A stretch of DNA of 64,000 bases from Gracilimonas sp046602855 (GTDB lineage: Bacteria > Bacteroidota > Rhodothermia > Balneolales > Balneolaceae): contig NZ_JBKINJ010000001.1 in the NCBI RefSeq assembly GCF_046602855.1, positions 2,161,759 through 2,225,758 of the forward strand, in the 5' to 3' direction. The position numbers were made by a program, and so were the translations under genes. Numbering within the stretch: position 1 is the first letter of the stretch; each line of letters opens with the position of its first letter. Below are positions 62,309 to 64,000 of this stretch, one piece after another. The notes under the pieces were generated by a model. The model saw only the letters and a program-made list of their open reading frames with translations, had not been told where the DNA came from and did no database searches.

Positions 62309-62955
62309 GCTGTTACCTTCTCAGTTTTACCTTCAATACTGTTTTCGAGAATCGATACTGCACTTTCCTGAATAAGTATTACATCAGCATTCATTATCTG
62401 ATAAGTATTAGGTTTGTATCCTTCAAGAACTACAACCTTAGGAATATTTCTTGCTGATTTATACACGATTGCATCTGTATCAGCAGTCAATATTATTACT
62501 TTCTTTCCATTTACTTCAAAAGCATTAAGCATATCTGCTACTTGCGATGTTTTAGGCGCATCAAAAGTAAAATCTTCTACTATTACGATGCCCTCCGCAG
62601 TTGCTTTAAGTGAAAGTGCAGACTTACGTGCCAATTGTCTGGTTTTCTTATTCATTTTAAAACTGTAATCACGAGGCTTAGGGCCAAACACAGTTCCACC
62701 TTTTCTTAACAGCGGTGATTTGATATCACCACGTCGGGCATTACCAGTACCTTTCTGCCGGTACATTTTCTTTGTACTTCCAGTAACCTCAGCGCGTTCT
62801 TTAGTTTTGGCTGTTCCCTGACGCTTATTAGCTAAATGACGTCTTACATCTTCGTAAAGTACAACCTCATTAGGTTCCACAGCAAAGATGGCATCATTCA
62901 GTTCAATTTTATTACTGGTCTTAGATCCGTCTATTTTATAAATATCTAATTTCAT
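62305..62955 (-). CDS. rplD: 50S ribosomal protein L4
   Basis: Exit-tunnel protein, in E. coli also the autogenous regulator of the S10 operon. 216 aa: an N-terminal strand (MKLDIYKIDGSKTSNKIELN), the tunnel loop with VTGSTKKMYRQKGTGNARRG and SPLLRKGGTVFGPKPRDYSF, and a Rossmann-like C-terminal half. Two bases after rplC. Confidence 0.97.
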   Translation of the reverse strand: MKLDIYKIDGSKTSNKIELNDAIFAVEPNEVVLYEDVRRHLANKRQGTAKTKERAEVTGSTKKMYRQKGTGNARRGDIKSPLLRKGGTVFGPKPRDYSFKMNKKTRQLARKSALSLKATAEGIVIVEDFTFDAPKTSQVADMLNAFEVNGKKVIILTADTDAIVYKSARNIPKVVVLEGYKPNTYQIMNADVILIQESAVSILENSIEGKTEKVTA

Positions 62956-62957
62956 GA

Positions 62958-63599
62958 TTAACCTATAACAGACGTTTTGTTATGAATTTCTACGTAACCG
63001 CCTTTCGCACCTGGAACGGATCCGGTCACAAGAAGCAGATTAGAGTCTTCAAGGATCTTAGCGACACTTAAATTCTTTACCTTAACTCTTTCATTACCAG
63101 ATTGACCACCCATTCTCATTCCCTTAAATACTTTAGAAGGGTCAGATGCATTACCGATTGCACCGGGCGCTCTCATTCTGTTATGCTGGCCGTGTGTTGC
63201 ATCACCCACACCACGGAAATTGTGGCGTTTAACAACACCTGTAAATCCATGGCCTTTAGAGGTAGCAACGACATCAACGGTGTCTCCAACAGTAAATACA
63301 TCATTTATGTTGAGTTCGTCACCTACGTTCAATCCTTCCGGAATAAAATCACGGAATTCAACAACCTGATGTTTTGTATCTACACCTGCCTTGGCAAAAT
63401 GGCCTTTAACAGCTTTACTTACATTTTTTTCCTTGCGATCAAAAGCAGCAAGCTGAACAGCGGTGTAACCGTCTGTGTCTTCTGTTTTAATCTGGGTAAT
63501 AGCACAAGGTTCAATTTCGATAACAGTGACAGGAATATTTCTGCCATTATTATCAAACACGCTTGTCATACCAACTTTTTTTCCAATCAAACCACTCAT
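62958..63599 (-). CDS. rplC: 50S ribosomal protein L3
   Basis: Early-assembly large-subunit protein close to the peptidyl-transferase centre. 213 aa: MSGLIGKKVGMTSVFDNNGR, the central finger GHGFTGVVKRHNFRGVGDAT with THGQHNRMRAPGAIGNASDP, and MGGQSGNERVKVKNLSVAKI. Between rpsJ and rplD. Confidence 0.97.
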   Translation of the reverse strand: MSGLIGKKVGMTSVFDNNGRNIPVTVIEIEPCAITQIKTEDTDGYTAVQLAAFDRKEKNVSKAVKGHFAKAGVDTKHQVVEFRDFIPEGLNVGDELNINDVFTVGDTVDVVATSKGHGFTGVVKRHNFRGVGDATHGQHNRMRAPGAIGNASDPSKVFKGMRMGGQSGNERVKVKNLSVAKILEDSNLLLVTGSVPGAKGGYVEIHNKTSVIG

Positions 63600-63616
63600 C
63601 GTGTTCTGGTCCTTTT

Positions 63617-63928
63617 CTATACTTTAATTTCTACATCAACACCGGAAGGTAATTCCAGCTTCATTAATGCATCTACAGTTTGTGATCCTGTTGAAAGAAT
63701 GTCGATCAGTCTTTTGTGTGAACGATACTCGAATTGCTCTCGAGATTTCTTATCAACGAATACAGATTTATTAACTGTAATTATACTTTTACGGGTGGGC
63801 AGCGGGATAGGTCCCGATACTACAGCACCAGTAGATTTCACAGTCTGAATAATCTTCTCAGCTGATTTATCGATCAAATTATGATCGTATGACTTCAATT
63901 TGATTCTGATTTTTTGTTGTGTTGCCAC
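63617..63928 (-). CDS. rpsJ: 30S ribosomal protein S10
   Basis: Head protein; with NusB it also takes part in rRNA antitermination. 103 aa: RIKLKSYDHNLIDKSAEKII, SGPIPLPTRKSIITVNKSVF, and SREQFEYRSHKRLIDILST. First gene of the S10 operon proper, 10 bases after tuf, so the str-type genes upstream are probably linked to it. Confidence 0.97.
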   Translation of the reverse strand: MATQQKIRIKLKSYDHNLIDKSAEKIIQTVKSTGAVVSGPIPLPTRKSIITVNKSVFVDKKSREQFEYRSHKRLIDILSTGSQTVDALMKLELPSGVDVEIKV

Positions 63929-63938
63929 GATCAGATCC

Positions 63939-64000
63939 TTAGTCTAAGATTTTAGTTACCACGCCGGCACCGACAGTACGGCCACCTTCGCGTATCGCAA
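63939..64000 (-). CDS. tuf: Elongation factor Tu, C-terminal end (runs off the window)
   Basis: Only the last 19 codons are visible: AIREGGRTVGAGVVTKILD followed by TAA. This is the conserved end of EF-Tu domain 3 (REGGRTVGAGVV). Its position directly upstream of rpsJ is the usual str-S10 junction. Confidence 0.95.
   Translation of the reverse strand, partial: AIREGGRTVGAGVVTKILD

Overview
The window looks like chromosome from a free-living, moderately AT-rich member of the Bacteroidota/Balneolota branch; a marine Balneolales-type bacterium is my best guess. The reasons are the Bat-family aerotolerance protein, the combination of protein families, and cysteine-free forms of ribosomal protein L36 and of the Tgt and sirtuin zinc sites. 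Both rRNA operons are also preceded by a Bacteroidota-type promoter (TTG, 21 bases, TATCTTTG). The 16S 3' end keeps a normal anti-Shine-Dalgarno sequence. Several genes have TTG as the only plausible start. I see no phage, insertion sequence, plasmid function or CRISPR array.

Layout. 1-3183 (minus): start of hflX, a membrane protein and a BatA-like von Willebrand protein. 3289-5940 (plus): a large lipoprotein with a C-terminal beta-propeller. 5950-13204 (minus): a long co-directional run with polyprenol-phosphate mannosyltransferase, accA, a thioesterase, three membrane proteins, a DUF2007 protein, cdsA, a dipeptide epimerase and a TIGR01777 epimerase. 13205-13782 is AT-rich and non-coding, followed by tgt on the plus strand. 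14987-20512 is rRNA operon 1 (16S, tRNA-Ile, tRNA-Ala, 23S, 5S, all minus).

20513-21333 holds the operon 1 promoter, a terminator-like hairpin and no recognisable gene. 21334-23453 (plus) is a TetR regulator with an ABC1/UbiB kinase. 23493-26301 (minus) is a three-gene unit: an ATP-cone/2-phosphoglycerate-kinase-like P-loop protein, a CBS-pair protein and a tandem metallophosphoesterase whose second domain has lost nearly all its metal ligands. Then come recQ, a small membrane protein, hflK-hflC, a membrane PP2C phosphatase next to a HisKA_2 sensor kinase, a fused branched-chain 2-oxoacid dehydrogenase E1, hisC, an SDR, a secreted glycine-rich protein, an SGNH hydrolase, a class III sirtuin and an acyl-CoA dehydrogenase.

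43686-49211 is rRNA operon 2. It appears identical to operon 1 over 5526 bp and lies in the same orientation. 49366-63941 is the S10-spc-alpha ribosomal protein superoperon (minus), from rpsJ to rplQ, with map, infA and rpmJ included and rpmD absent. The window ends inside tuf.

Together, the right-hand third is a translation-machinery block: ribosomal proteins, RNA polymerase alpha, SecY and an rRNA operon, all on one strand. The left and middle parts are core metabolism, envelope biogenesis and signalling. The two rRNA operons bracket about 23.2 kb of unique DNA as long direct repeats. The most unusual candidate system is the kinase-CBS-phosphoesterase unit at 23.5-26.3 kb.
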